Below are positions 34,982 through 47,229 of a stretch of DNA of 64,000 bases, in pieces. Each line of letters begins with the position of its first letter. Position 1 is the stretch's first letter. The position numbers were made by a program, and so were the translations under genes. Origin of the DNA: Manihot esculenta (taxonomy: Eukaryota > Streptophyta > Magnoliopsida > Malpighiales > Euphorbiaceae); assembly GCF_001659605.2 (NCBI RefSeq), contig NC_035164.2, positions 19,500,000 through 19,563,999 on the forward strand, given 5' to 3'. Below the pieces are notes generated by a model that did no database searches, was not told the origin of the DNA, and saw only the letters and a program-made list of their open reading frames with translations.

Positions 34982-37900
34982 TCAAAACAAATGTGGATAC
35001 TGCTGGAGCATAGACTCCCGCGTCTCCCAAGTGCACTCTTCTAGATTATGGTGGTTCCATAGCACTTTCACCATCGGAATCTCCTTGTTCCTTAGCTGTC
35101 TGATCTGCGTGTCTAGAATCCGCACTGGCTGCTCTATATAGGTGAGATCCGTATGAATCTCCACCTCAGGCTCACTCAGAACCTGATTCGGATCTGACAC
35201 AAACTGTCGTAGCATAGAAACATGAAATACCGGGTGAATTCTCTCCATAGAAGCAGGTAAATCCAGCTTATACGACACATTTCCGATCCTCTGCAACACC
35301 TCAAAGGGTCCAATGTACCGTGGAGCCAATTTACCTTTCTTTCCAAAACGAACCACTCCTTTCATTGGAGACACTTTTAGCAATACCCAATTACCCTCTT
35401 GAAACTCTAACTGCTTCCTGCGAACGTCGGCATAACTTTTCTGTCTACTCTGAGCTGTTCTGATTCTCTCTCTGATCATGGGCACCATTCTACTGGTAAT
35501 GTCTACTAACTCTGGCCCTGCAAGAGCCTTCTCTCCTACCTCTTCCCAGCAAACAGGGGATCTGCACTTCCTCCCATACAAAGCTTCATAAGGAGCCATC
35601 CCGATGCTCGCATGATGGCTGTTATTGTAGGCAAACTCTACCAAAGGTAGATGCTGCCTCCAAGAACCGCCAAAATCTAACACACATAGTCGAAGCATAT
35701 CCTCCATGGTCTGGATGGTCCTTTCTGACTGTCCATCAGTCTGTGGGTGGAAAGCAGTACTAAAATCCAATCGCGTGCCCATCGCACTTTGCAGACTCCG
35801 CCAAAAGCGGGAGGTAAACTGAGGTCCTCTGTCTGAAACTATAGACACTGGAACTCCATGTAATCTCACTATCTCATCCAGATAGACCTGTGCCAACTTA
35901 TCCACAGAATAGTTACTCCGTACTGGAAGAAAATGAGCAGATTTCGTGAGTCTGTCCACAATCACCCATATCGAGTCTATCCTGTTGGACGCTACTGGTA
36001 AACCCACTACAAAATCCATGGCTATGTTCTCCCATTTCCACTCTGGAATCGATAATGGGTTAAGTATTCCGGCTGGTTTCTGATGCTCTAATTTCACCTT
36101 CTGACAAACCTCACAGGCTGTCACGAACTGCGCCACTTCTTTCTTCATAGCTGGCCACCAATAGACCCTTTTCAGATCCTGATACATCTTGGTGGCTCCT
36201 GGGTGAACACTATACCTCGCATTATGAGCTTCCCTCATAATGTCTTCCTTCACACTGCCCCTATCTGGTACACAAAGTCGACTCCCATAGCGAAGGATCC
36301 CTTTGCTGTCAAATCGGAACTCTACACTATTGCCTGACTGAACAGTCCTGGCAATTTTCATCAACTCAGGGTCTTCATGCTGTCTCTGAGCTATCTGCTC
36401 CAGAAACACAGGTGTCACTCTCATCTGTGCTATCAACGCACCTGTACCAGACAACTCGAGCTGTAATCCCTCATCGAAGAGCTTATAAAGCTCCATCACA
36501 ACTGGTCTCCGCTCTGCTGCTATATGGGATAAACTGCCTAGTGACTTCCGGCTTAGGGCGTCTGCGACAACATTCGCCTTACCCGGATGATACTGGATTT
36601 TACAATCATAATCACTGAGCAATTCGACCCACCTTCTCTGCCGCAAATTCAGCTCTCTCTGACTTAAGATGTACTGTAAACTCTTGTGATCGGTGAAGAT
36701 CTCGCATTTAACCCCGTAGAGGTAATGCCGCCACATCTTAAGTGCAAAGATAACTGCTGCCATCTCTAGGTCATGGGTAGGGTAATTCAACTCGTGCTTC
36801 TTCAACTGTCTAGAAGCATAAGCTATTACTTTATCACTCTGCATCAATACACAACCCAATCCCACTCGAGATGCATCACAGAACACTGTGAACTCTTCAT
36901 TACTGACAGGCAGAGCTAACACTGGTGCTGTTGTCAATCTCCTCTTGAGCTCCTCAAAGCTCTCTTCACACTGGTCTGACCAGATAAACTTCTGGTTCTT
37001 CTGAGTCAATTTGGTCATAGGAGCTGCTATCTTTGAGAAGTTCTGAACGAACCTTCTGTAGTAACCTGCCAGTCCCAGAAAGCTTTTCATCTCAGTCACT
37101 GTCGTGGGTCTGGGCCAGTTAGCTACAGCCTCTATCTTCTTGGGGTCTACCTCAATACCCTCTGCTGATACCACATGTCCCACGAAGGCAATGCTCCGTA
37201 ACCAAAACTCACACTTCGAGAACTTGGCATATAAACTATGCTCTCTCAGTGTCTGCAGAATGATCCTCAGATGCTGGGCATGCTCCTCTGCATCTCTGGA
37301 ATACACTAAGATATCATCGATAAACACAATGACAAAGTGATCCAGAAACTCACTGAATACTCTATTCATGAGATCCATAAATGCTGCAGGGGCGTTAGTC
37401 AACCCGAACGGCATCACTAAGAACTCATAATGCCCATATCTGGTCCGGAAAGCTGTCTTAGGCACATCTGCCTCTTTGACTCTCAACTGATGATACCCAG
37501 ATCTCAGATCTATTTTCGAGAAACAACCTGCTCCAGCTAGCTGGTCAAATAGATCATCAATCCGAGGTAAGGGATACCTATTCTTGATAGTGACCTTGTT
37601 CAACTGTCTGTAGTCGATACAAAGTCTAAGGGATCCATCCTTCTTTCTGACAAAGAGCACTGGAGCACCCCAAGGTGAGGTACTAGGGCGGATGAAACCC
37701 TTATCTACCAAGTCCTGCAACTGTTCTTTCAACTCTGTTAACTCAACTGGCGCCATCCTGTAGGGAGGAATAGAGATAGGTCTGGTACCTGGCAGTAATT
37801 CAATTTCAAACCCTATCTCCCTATCAGGTGGTAGTCCTGGCAAATCGTCTGGAACACATCGAGAAACTCTCGGACTACTGGTACTGTGGCTGGTTCCCTC

Positions 37901-39876
37901 ACCTGACTGTCTAGCTCTCTCACATGAGCTAGAAACCCCTGACAACCCCTCCTAAGCAAACGACGAGCCTGAAGGGCTGAAATCATACCTCTGGGTGTAC
38001 CTCTCCTGTCTCCTCTGAAGACACACTCTGACCCATCCTGGTCTCTGAGACTCACTAACTTCTCTCGACAGTCCAACGTAGCACTATATGTAGATAACCA
38101 ATCCATCCCTAGAATGACATCAAAATCCGTCAAATCTAGAACCACAAGGTCAGCTGGAAGGTATCTACCCTCGATAAACACTGGACTGAAACGACAGACT
38201 GACACTGCCACTGATGGGTCACATCTAGGTCCACTGACCCAGAGAGGATACTCTAACTCAGAACTGATCAAACCCAATCGCTCTATGGCTCTCGAAGCAA
38301 TAAAGGAATGAGAAGCACCGGGGTCCATCAAAGCATACACATCTGAACACCCAATGATGAGATTACCTGACACCACTGTGTTCGACGTGTTAGCCTCCTC
38401 CTGTGTCACTGTGAAAATCCGTGCTGGGGCTACCGGATTTCCACCTCGGGAACCTGCTGCTGAAGTAGAGGCTACCCCTCGCCCTCTACCTCTGCCACTA
38501 GTCTGAGGCATGACTGGAGCTACTGGCCGTACAACTGGCTGTACCACACTGCCTGAACTCATCTGCTGGGATGGTGCAAAAGTCATCTGCGGACAATCCC
38601 GAGCAATATGCCCTTCCTGTCCACATCGAAAACAAACTGTAGATCCCAACCGACAAACTCCTCCATGTGGTTTTCTGCATCGTCTGCAGACTGGAGCTGT
38701 GCCAGAGCTTGAGCCACTACCTATTCCCAGACCTGACTTGACTTTATTCCATAACTTACTCTTTGTTCCTTTTGCTCTATCCCATCTTTTACTGCTTGGT
38801 GTGGGGGCTTTAGAACCCGAAGCCTGTGCCTTTGACTGTTTCTGACTATTGGCACTAGCTTCCATTTTCCTGGCTGCGTCTACTATGGTATGGAAACTCT
38901 CCTTTTCTGCTGGAAGAATCAAGGAAGCATACCTGGGATGCAGTCTCATAGTATATCTCCTTGCTTTCTTCTGATCAGTATCATAGGCTTGACCCACATA
39001 CTGAAGCAGATCCAGGAACTTATCTGTGAATTCATCAACACTCATCTCATCTGTCTGTCTCAACTGTTCAAATTCAATTACTTTCATCTCCCTCGAACTG
39101 TCAGGAAAAGCCCACCCTGCAAACTCATTGGCGAACTCTCCCCATGACATGCTGTCCATTCTAGGCTCCACATAATGCTTAAACCATTCTCTGGCTTTCT
39201 TGCATTTTAATGTGAAACCTGCCATCTCAATGGCTCTCCTATCATCTGCTCCCAATTCACTGGCTATCATCCTAACTGCTCTGAGGTAATCAAATGGATC
39301 ATCTCCCGTGTTGTATTTAGGAGCATCCAATTTCAAGTACTCCGTCATTTGGACTTTACCTCCAGATGAGCTAGGTTCATGTCTGTCAACAACAGGGGCT
39401 ACTGGTTCTGGTGGTAGTACTGGTTCATTTGATTCTAGGTGTGCTGCACTTGGATGGATAGGGGAAGAGGGATACATAGGATATGGTGGATAGTACGGAT
39501 AAGGCATATAAGGCATGTAAGGAGGATATGGCACAAAACTCGAGTACTCCGACATACCTCCCATCGGATACTCTGGATAGCCAAAACCTGAGGTCTGAGC
39601 ACCTCCCTGCGACTCTCCCATACCTTCCTCAAAACTGCCTATACCCATGCTGTCATCTCTAGACTGATCAATCTCCATAGCTTCCCTCCTTTCCTCTGAT
39701 CCTCCCCTAGCTGTTCCTCTTCTGCTCTCGTCGACAGACCTTCTAGGGTCTATTGACGTACCTTCCCTGCTAGATCTCTGAGACCTTGCCCTTGGCAATG
39801 CAGGAGGACGAGCAGCTGGTCTCTCATTCTCTGGTGGGACTCCAGTCAATCGAGCTGATCGACGAGTTCCTCGCAT
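34982..39876 (-). pseudogene. Element D unit 1 Gag-Pol polyprotein, single frameshift
   Basis: Almost identical to the intact unit 2 protein. The gag ATG is at 39876. Gag, knuckle and protease are open to about 37855, where one A is missing (GGAACAC against GGAAACAC in unit 2), shifting the frame between protease and RT. RT, RNase H, integrase and chromodomain are then open to 34982. A few substitutions separate it from unit 2 (for example Pro for Leu near residue 101 and Val for Ile near residue 153). With one lesion in about 4.9 kb it was probably functional very recently, unless the missing base is a sequencing error. Confidence 0.93.
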
Positions 39877-39883
39877 CTTTACT

Positions 39884-41717
39884 CTGGAAACACAACATAT
39901 AACATACCACTTTAGCACATAAACATCACATAGCACTCATACACATGCAACACTCATGGCATATCATAACAGATAGGACTCAAGACCCTATCCTAGTGGA
40001 CATGATTTCCTATTGTGCTTGACCACTTCTAACCTGTCTGAGCCCAACACTGTCTCTATAGGTCCGATCATGTGAACCTAGGGCTCTGATACCAATCTGT
40101 AACGACCCCAAAATGGACCGTCACCGGCGCTAGGATTCAGGTCGGCTTAAGGCCGCCAGAACCCGTAGCAAGCCTGCTATACTCTCTGTGTACCTGTAAA
40201 CCTCATACATGATCATACATTTTCTGTGAAAATAAAACTCTTTTCTGAACCAAGGCTTAACCTGTGCATGCACTATCTCTGTACTCTGTACTCATGTACT
40301 CTGTACTCTGTATCCCTGACTAGAGCTTGCTCTAGATGGGTTAACTCATACCTGTTAAGCCTGGTTTTCACATACAGGAAAACATATATACATATACAGA
40401 TCATGTACAAAACATACATCACTAGGTCAAGCAACAACTATTACATCTCTTTAATATTACATGTCCACTCTAAGCTATTACAGATCTCTTTACTTTTTCT
40501 GTACTCTGCTGGACTGTCCCTGTACACTGTACACTGAACCTGCAAAACTGGGGTTAAGGGAGTGGGATGAGCTCTATAGCCCAGTGAGTAGAACAGTAAA
40601 ACATCTCAGTAAAATATGATCTCATGGAATGCACCATATCACAGACAAGCCACATCAAGAGTAAACCTGTCACCACATAGTCCCAGTAACTCTGTGCCAG
40701 GGCGTAGAATCGAGCACCTGGTCTTCCTGTCATATATGTATATGTGTATATAACACCTGTGTACTTACCATTGCCAGGGCGTAGTCAAAGGCTCCTGGAC
40801 TTTACTATATACCTGCCAGGGCGTAGTCAAAGGCTCCTGGACTTCTCTATACCTGCCAGGGCGTAGTCAAAGGCTCCTGGACTTCCTGTCTGAGACTATT
40901 GGATCATTCAGCATTCACTCACATCACCAAATAACGATGCAATGCAACAGATTCGTGAATACTAATGCAAGCAACCTATGGCATAAACATGATGCATGAG
41001 ATATGCTACAAGCAGTTTGTGGTTCAATTAAAAGTCATAAGTTTAGTTCCACTCACCTCTGGCTATATGGACTGACTAACTCTGCAGGCTCTGAACCTCT
41101 GGAGCAGTACTCACTGCTGCTCTCTCTGGTTCCTCTGGTCTGTATAAACACATAAATAAAATCACTCTAGTGACCTACCCAAGAATCCCCTTAAGCTCAC
41201 TTTAAAACTCATGCAAAGCATGCAAAAGAAAGCTGGACAGAACACTTTCGGCGGCAGGTTCGGCGGCCGAATGTCCTCTCCAGAGACGAAACTCAAGCAC
41301 CTTCGGCGGCACCTTCGGCGGCCGAATCCCCCAAACAGAGCCGAACATGCAAAAACACTCGGGGGCAAGCTGTGGCAACCAAGCCACCATGCAAGAGGTT
41401 CGGCGGCCGAATGAACCTTCGGCTGCCGAACCTGAGTTCATCCAGAACTCAGCTTCAACGGCAAACCATCTTCTCCTTCCCTTCAACCACTCAAACCATA
41501 TATACTCCAACTCCTCAACACACATATACTCAAGTATATGCTCACAGGGGTCCAAAACTATCTACTAACCCCAAACAACAAATCAAACATAACACAGAAA
41601 CAAGTATACATGCATAACGCATCAAAACCACGCTTTATCACCTAAACATTCATCTCTCTCCACAACTGCCATAAAATCGTCAGAAAACAAAAACACATGT
41701 TCAAGAGCATCACTTAC
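39884..41717 (-). other. Element D unit 1 candidate two-intron leader
   Basis: Donor AGGAG|GTAAGT (intron starts 41717), acceptor TATACAG|A (ends 41140), mini-exon 41057-41139 (83 nt), donor AGAG|GTGAGT (starts 41056), acceptor TTTCCAG (ends 39884), gag ATG 39876. Primary sequence differs from A-C, but site order and consensus are kept. Confidence 0.48.
40083..40094 (-). other. Element D unit 1 primer binding site
   Basis: TGGTATCAGAGC on the minus strand, three bases inside LTR2. Confidence 0.92.
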
Positions 41718-42244
41718 CTCCTATAACAAGAAGATGAACACTCTGAACAAGGGAAACGGATTAACTCTCCTCAAACGCTCAAACTCTCACAAACTTAGCT
41801 TTTTGCTGCAAAACAGTCAAACCCTCAAAACATTCTGCATGAGCTGCTCAAACTCAGCAAATAAACCAGGGGAGACGTGGCCAACTTCTGGACATGATCT
41901 GGTGATAACACCTGTCCACAATGCTGACTAAGGGATACCAACCTGCTGACCAAGCAACTCAGCGTCGGCTGCCAAAGCGCATGCAAATCCATGCAACATT
42001 CGGGGGCCGAACTTACCTTCGGAAGCCGAACACTTTCGGCGGCCGAACTTACCTTCGGCGGCCGAACTTGGCTCAACTGCCTTAGGTCCTTTCAACTCAA
42101 AACTCACTTCTATTACTCTAACACATCAACACAAAACACACTACTTTAGTACACCATAAATCCTACCTGGTTTATAGAATTCCGACACCCCGGATTCCAC
42201 CAACTAATAGGAATTCCGGTGCCGGACTTTAGCTGGGTATTACA
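40098..42244 (-). repeat. Element D LTR2 (shared between units 1 and 2)
   Basis: 2147 bp. It serves as 5' LTR of unit 1 and 3' LTR of unit 2. At several sites (near 40200, 40220, 40341 and 40470) it differs from both LTR1 and LTR3, which agree with each other there. Confidence 0.93.
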
Positions 42245-42281
42245 TTCTCCCCTCCTTAAGAACATTCGTCCTCGGATGTTC
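42245..42281 (-). other. Element D unit 2 polypurine tract and hairpin
   Basis: Same arrangement as unit 1: hairpin at 42260-42281 and the purine run AAGGAGGGGAGAA against LTR2. Confidence 0.87.
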
Positions 42282-42326
42282 CTAACATAATAAAAACAAA
42301 ACACATGAAACGGAGAAAAACTAACC

Positions 42327-45300
42327 TCAAAACAAATGTGGATACTGCTGGAGCATAGACTCCCGCGTCTCCCAAGTGCACTCTTCTAGATTATGGTGGT
42401 TCCATAGCACTTTCACCATCGGAATCTCCTTGTTCCTTAGCTGTCTGATCTGCGTGTCTAGAATCCGCACTGGCTGCTCTATATAGGTGAGATCCGTATG
42501 AATCTCCACCTCAGGCTCACTCAGAACCTGATTCGGATCTGACACAAACTGTCGTAGCATAGAAACATGAAATACCGGGTGAATTCTCTCCATAGAAGCA
42601 GGTAAATCCAGCTTATACGACACATTTCCGATCCTCTGCAACACCTCAAAGGGTCCAATGTACCGTGGAGCCAATTTACCTTTCTTTCCAAAACGAACCA
42701 CTCCTTTCATTGGAGACACTTTTAGCAATACCCAATTACCCTCTTGAAACTCTAACTGCTTCCTGCGAACGTCGGCATAACTTTTCTGTCTACTCTGAGC
42801 TGTTCTGATTCTCTCTCTGATCATGGGCACCATTCTACTGGTAATGTCTACTAACTCTGGCCCTGCAAGAGCCTTCTCTCCTACCTCTTCCCAGCAAACA
42901 GGGGATCTGCACTTCCTCCCATACAAAGCTTCATAAGGAGCCATCCCGATGCTCGCATGATGGCTGTTATTGTAGGCAAACTCTACCAAAGGTAGATGCT
43001 GCCTCCAAGAACCGCCAAAATCTAACACACATAGTCGAAGCATATCCTCCATGGTCTGGATGGTCCTTTCTGACTGTCCATCAGTCTGTGGGTGGAAAGC
43101 AGTACTAAAATCCAATCGCGTGCCCATCGCACTTTGCAGACTCCGCCAAAAGCGGGAGGTAAACTGAGGTCCTCTGTCTGAAACTATAGACACTGGAACT
43201 CCATGTAATCTCACTATCTCATCCAGATAGACCTGTGCCAACTTATCCACAGAATAGTTACTCCGTACTGGAAGAAAATGAGCAGATTTCGTGAGTCTGT
43301 CCACAATCACCCATATCGAGTCTATCCTGTTGGACGCTACTGGTAAACCCACTACAAAATCCATGGCTATGTTCTCCCATTTCCACTCTGGAATCGATAA
43401 TGGGTTAAGTATTCCGGCTGGTTTCTGATGCTCTAATTTCACCTTCTGACAAACCTCACAGGCTGTCACGAACTGCGCCACTTCTTTCTTCATAGCTGGC
43501 CACCAATAGACCCTTTTCAGATCCTGATACATCTTGGTGGCTCCTGGGTGAACACTATACCTCGCATTATGAGCTTCCCTCATAATGTCTTCCTTCACAC
43601 TGCCCCTATCTGGTACACAAAGTCGACTCCCATAGCGAAGGATCCCTTTGCTGTCAAATCGGAACTCTACACTATTGCCTGACTGAACAGTCCTGGCAAT
43701 TTTCATCAACTCAGGGTCTTCATGCTGTCTCTGAGCTATCTGCTCCAGAAACACAGGTGTCACTCTCATCTGTGCTATCAACGCACCTGTACCAGACAAC
43801 TCGAGCTGTAATCCCTCATCGAAGAGCTTATAAAGCTCCATCACAACTGGTCTCCGCTCTGCTGCTATATGGGATAAACTGCCTAGTGACTTCCGGCTTA
43901 GGGCGTCTGCGACAACATTCGCCTTACCCGGATGATACTGGATTTTACAATCATAATCACTGAGCAATTCGACCCACCTTCTCTGCCGCAAATTCAGCTC
44001 TCTCTGACTTAAGATGTACTGTAAACTCTTGTGATCGGTGAAGATCTCGCATTTAACCCCGTAGAGGTAATGCCGCCACATCTTAAGTGCAAAGATAACT
44101 GCTGCCATCTCTAGGTCATGGGTAGGGTAATTCAACTCGTGCTTCTTCAACTGTCTAGAAGCATAAGCTATTACTTTATCACTCTGCATCAATACACAAC
44201 CCAATCCCACTCGAGATGCATCACAGAACACTGTGAACTCTTCATTACTGACAGGCAGAGCTAACACTGGTGCTGTTGTCAATCTCCTCTTGAGCTCCTC
44301 AAAGCTCTCTTCACACTGGTCTGACCAGATAAACTTCTGGTTCTTCTGAGTCAATTTGGTCATAGGAGCTGCTATCTTTGAGAAGTTCTGAACGAACCTT
44401 CTGTAGTAACCTGCCAGTCCCAGAAAGCTTTTCATCTCAGTCACTGTCGTGGGTCTGGGCCAGTTAGCTACAGCCTCTATCTTCTTGGGGTCTACCTCAA
44501 TACCCTCTGCTGATACCACATGTCCCACGAAGGCAATGCTCCGTAACCAAAACTCACACTTCGAGAACTTGGCATATAAACTATGCTCTCTCAGTGTCTG
44601 CAGAATGATCCTCAGATGCTGGGCATGCTCCTCTGCATCTCTGGAATACACTAAGATATCATCGATAAACACAATGACAAAGTGATCCAGAAACTCACTG
44701 AATACTCTATTCATGAGATCCATAAATGCTGCAGGGGCGTTAGTCAACCCGAACGGCATCACTAAGAACTCATAATGCCCATATCTGGTCCGGAAAGCTG
44801 TCTTAGGCACATCTGCCTCTTTGACTCTCAACTGATGATACCCAGATCTCAGATCTATTTTCGAGAAACAACCTGCTCCAGCTAGCTGGTCAAATAGATC
44901 ATCAATCCGAGGTAAGGGATACCTATTCTTGATAGTGACCTTGTTCAACTGTCTGTAGTCGATACAAAGTCTAAGGGATCCATCCTTCTTTCTGACAAAG
45001 AGCACTGGAGCACCCCAAGGTGAGGTACTAGGGCGGATGAAACCCTTATCTACCAAGTCCTGCAACTGTTCTTTCAACTCTGTTAACTCAACTGGCGCCA
45101 TCCTGTAGGGAGGAATAGAGATAGGTCTGGTACCTGGCAGTAATTCAATTTCAAACCCTATCTCCCTATCAGGTGGTAGTCCTGGCAAATCGTCTGGAAA
45201 CACATCGAGAAACTCTCGGACTACTGGTACTGTGGCTGGTTCCCTCACCTGACTGTCTAGCTCTCTCACATGAGCTAGAAACCCCTGACAACCCCTCCTA

Positions 45301-47222
45301 AGCAAACGACGAGCCTGAAGGGCTGAAATCATACCTCTGGGTGTACCTCTCCTGTCTCCTCTGAAGACACACTCTGACCCATCCTGGTCTCTGAGACTCA
45401 CTAACTTCTCTCGACAGTCCAACGTAGCACTATATGTAGATAACCAATCCATCCCTAGAATGACATCAAAATCCGTCAAATCTAGAACCACAAGGTCAGC
45501 TGGAAGGTATCTACCCTCGATAAACACTGGACTGAAACGACAGACTGACACTGCCACTGATGGGTCACATCTAGGTCCACTGACCCAGAGAGGATACTCT
45601 AACTCAGAACTGATCAAACCCAATCGCTCTATGGCTCTCGAAGCAATAAAGGAATGAGAAGCACCGGGGTCCATCAAAGCATACACATCTGAACACCCAA
45701 TGATGAGATTACCTGACACCACTGTGTTCGACGTGTTAGCCTCCTCCTGTGTCACTGTGAAAATCCGTGCTGGGGCTACCGGATTTCCACCTCGGGAACC
45801 TGCTGCTGAAGTAGAGGCTACCCCTCGCCCTCTACCTCTGCCACTAGTCTGAGGCATGACTGGAGCTACTGGCCGTACAACTGGCTGTACCACACTGCCT
45901 GAACTCATCTGCTGGGATGGTGCAAAAGTCATCTGCGGACAATCCCGAGCAATATGCCCTTCCTGTCCACATCGAAAACAAACTGTAGATCCCAACCGAC
46001 AAACTCCTCCATGTGGTTTTCTGCATCGTCTGCAGACTGGAGCTGTGCCAGAGCTTGAGCCACTACCTATTCCCAGACCTGACTTGACTTTATTCCATAA
46101 CTTACTCTTTGTTCCTTTTGCTCTATCCCATCTTTTACTGCTTGGTGTGGGGGCTTTAGAACCCGAAGCCTGTGCCTTTGACTGTTTCTGACTATTGGCA
46201 CTAGCTTCCATTTTCCTGGCTGCGTCTACTATGGTATGGAAACTCTCCTTTTCTGCTGGAAGAATCAAGGAAGCATACCTGGGATGCAGTCTCATAGTAT
46301 ATCTCCTTGCTTTCTTCTGATCAGTATCATAGGCTTGACCCACATACTGAAGCAGATCCAGGAACTTATCTGTGAATTCATCAACACTCATCTCATCTGT
46401 CTGTCTCAACTGTTCAAATTCAATTACTTTCATCTCCCTCGAACTGTCAGGAAAAGCCCACCCTGCAAACTCATTGGCGAACTCTCCCCATGACATGCTG
46501 TCCATTCTAGGCTCCACATAATGCTTAAACCATTCTCTGGCTTTCTTGCATTTTAATGTGAAACCGGCCATCTCAATGGCTCTCCTATCATCTGCTCCCA
46601 ATTCACTGGCTATCATCCTAACTGCTCTGAGGTAATCAAATGGATCATCTCCCGTGTTGTATTTAGGAGCATCCAATTTCAAGTACTCCGTCATTTGGAC
46701 TTTACCTCCAGATGAGCTAGGTTCATGTCTGTCAACAACAGGGGCTACTGGTTCTGGTGGTAGTATTGGTTCATTTGATTCTAGGTGTGCTGCACTTGGA
46801 TGGATAGGGGAAGAGGGATACATAGGATATGGTGGATAGTACGGATAAGGCATATAAGGCATGTAAGGAGGATATGGCACAAAACTCGAGTACTCCGACA
46901 TACCTCCCATCGGATACTCTAGATAGCCAAAACCTGAGGTCTGAGCACCTCCCTGCGACTCTCCCATACCTTCCTCAAAACTGCCTATACCCATGCTGTC
47001 ATCTCTAGACTGATCAATCTCCATAGCTTCCCTCCTTTCCTCTGATCCTCCCCTAGCTGTTCCTCTTCTGCTCTCGTCGACAGACCTTCTAGGGTCTATG
47101 GACGTCCCTTCCCTGCTAGATCTCTGAGACCTTGCCCTTGGCAATGCAGGAGGACGAGCAGCTGGTCTCTCATTCTCTGGTGGGACTCCAGTCAATCGAG
47201 CTGATCGACGAGTTCCTCGCAT
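42327..47222 (-). CDS. Element D unit 2 intact Gag-Pol polyprotein (chromovirus)
   Basis: An uninterrupted 1631-residue polyprotein, started at the conserved MRGTRR ATG rather than the in-frame ATG 60 bases upstream, which would be intronic. Domains: Arg/Ser-rich and Pro/Tyr-rich N-terminus (1-165), Gag core (about 175-340), CX2CX3HX3C motif (397-408), zinc knuckle [14 protein letters not shown] (415-428), protease DPGAS (D518), RT (about 690-870, catalytic FIDD with D854 and D855), RNase H (D1001, E1038, D1063, D1106), integrase HHCC (H1218, H1225, C1255, C1258) and DDE triad (D1288, D1349, E1385), GPY/F-like YIGPFEVL (1521-1528), chromodomain (about 1580-1631). All catalytic residues are present and flanking LTRs, PBS and polypurine tract are intact, so this is the only candidate autonomous element. 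The chromodomain points to the Tekay/Del type of chromovirus. Confidence 0.95.
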   Translation of the reverse strand: MRGTRRSARLTGVPPENERPAARPPALPRARSQRSSREGTSIDPRRSVDESRRGTARGGSEERREAMEIDQSRDDSMGIGSFEEGMGESQGGAQTSGFGYLEYPMGGMSEYSSFVPYPPYMPYMPYPYYPPYPMYPSSPIHPSAAHLESNEPILPPEPVAPVVDRHEPSSSGGKVQMTEYLKLDAPKYNTGDDPFDYLRAVRMIASELGADDRRAIEMAGFTLKCKKAREWFKHYVEPRMDSMSWGEFANEFAGWAFPDSSREMKVIEFEQLRQTDEMSVDEFTDKFLDLLQYVGQAYDTDQKKARRYTMRLHPRYASLILPAEKESFHTIVDAARKMEASANSQKQSKAQASGSKAPTPSSKRWDRAKGTKSKLWNKVKSGLGIGSGSSSGTAPVCRRCRKPHGGVCRLGSTVCFRCGQEGHIARDCPQMTFAPSQQMSSGSVVQPVVRPVAPVMPQTSGRGRGRGVASTSAAGSRGGNPVAPARIFTVTQEEANTSNTVVSGNLIIGCSDVYALMDPGASHSFIASRAIERLGLISSELEYPLWVSGPRCDPSVAVSVCRFSPVFIEGRYLPADLVVLDLTDFDVILGMDWLSTYSATLDCREKLVSLRDQDGSECVFRGDRRGTPRGMISALQARRLLRRGCQGFLAHVRELDSQVREPATVPVVREFLDVFPDDLPGLPPDREIGFEIELLPGTRPISIPPYRMAPVELTELKEQLQDLVDKGFIRPSTSPWGAPVLFVRKKDGSLRLCIDYRQLNKVTIKNRYPLPRIDDLFDQLAGAGCFSKIDLRSGYHQLRVKEADVPKTAFRTRYGHYEFLVMPFGLTNAPAAFMDLMNRVFSEFLDHFVIVFIDDILVYSRDAEEHAQHLRIILQTLREHSLYAKFSKCEFWLRSIAFVGHVVSAEGIEVDPKKIEAVANWPRPTTVTEMKSFLGLAGYYRRFVQNFSKIAAPMTKLTQKNQKFIWSDQCEESFEELKRRLTTAPVLALPVSNEEFTVFCDASRVGLGCVLMQSDKVIAYASRQLKKHELNYPTHDLEMAAVIFALKMWRHYLYGVKCEIFTDHKSLQYILSQRELNLRQRRWVELLSDYDCKIQYHPGKANVVADALSRKSLGSLSHIAAERRPVVMELYKLFDEGLQLELSGTGALIAQMRVTPVFLEQIAQRQHEDPELMKIARTVQSGNSVEFRFDSKGILRYGSRLCVPDRGSVKEDIMREAHNARYSVHPGATKMYQDLKRVYWWPAMKKEVAQFVTACEVCQKVKLEHQKPAGILNPLSIPEWKWENIAMDFVVGLPVASNRIDSIWVIVDRLTKSAHFLPVRSNYSVDKLAQVYLDEIVRLHGVPVSIVSDRGPQFTSRFWRSLQSAMGTRLDFSTAFHPQTDGQSERTIQTMEDMLRLCVLDFGGSWRQHLPLVEFAYNNSHHASIGMAPYEALYGRKCRSPVCWEEVGEKALAGPELVDITSRMVPMIRERIRTAQSRQKSYADVRRKQLEFQEGNWVLLKVSPMKGVVRFGKKGKLAPRYIGPFEVLQRIGNVSYKLDLPASMERIHPVFHVSMLRQFVSDPNQVLSEPEVEIHTDLTYIEQPVRILDTQIRQLRNKEIPMVKVLWNHHNLEECTWETRESMLQQYPHLF

Positions 47223-47229
47223 CTTTACT

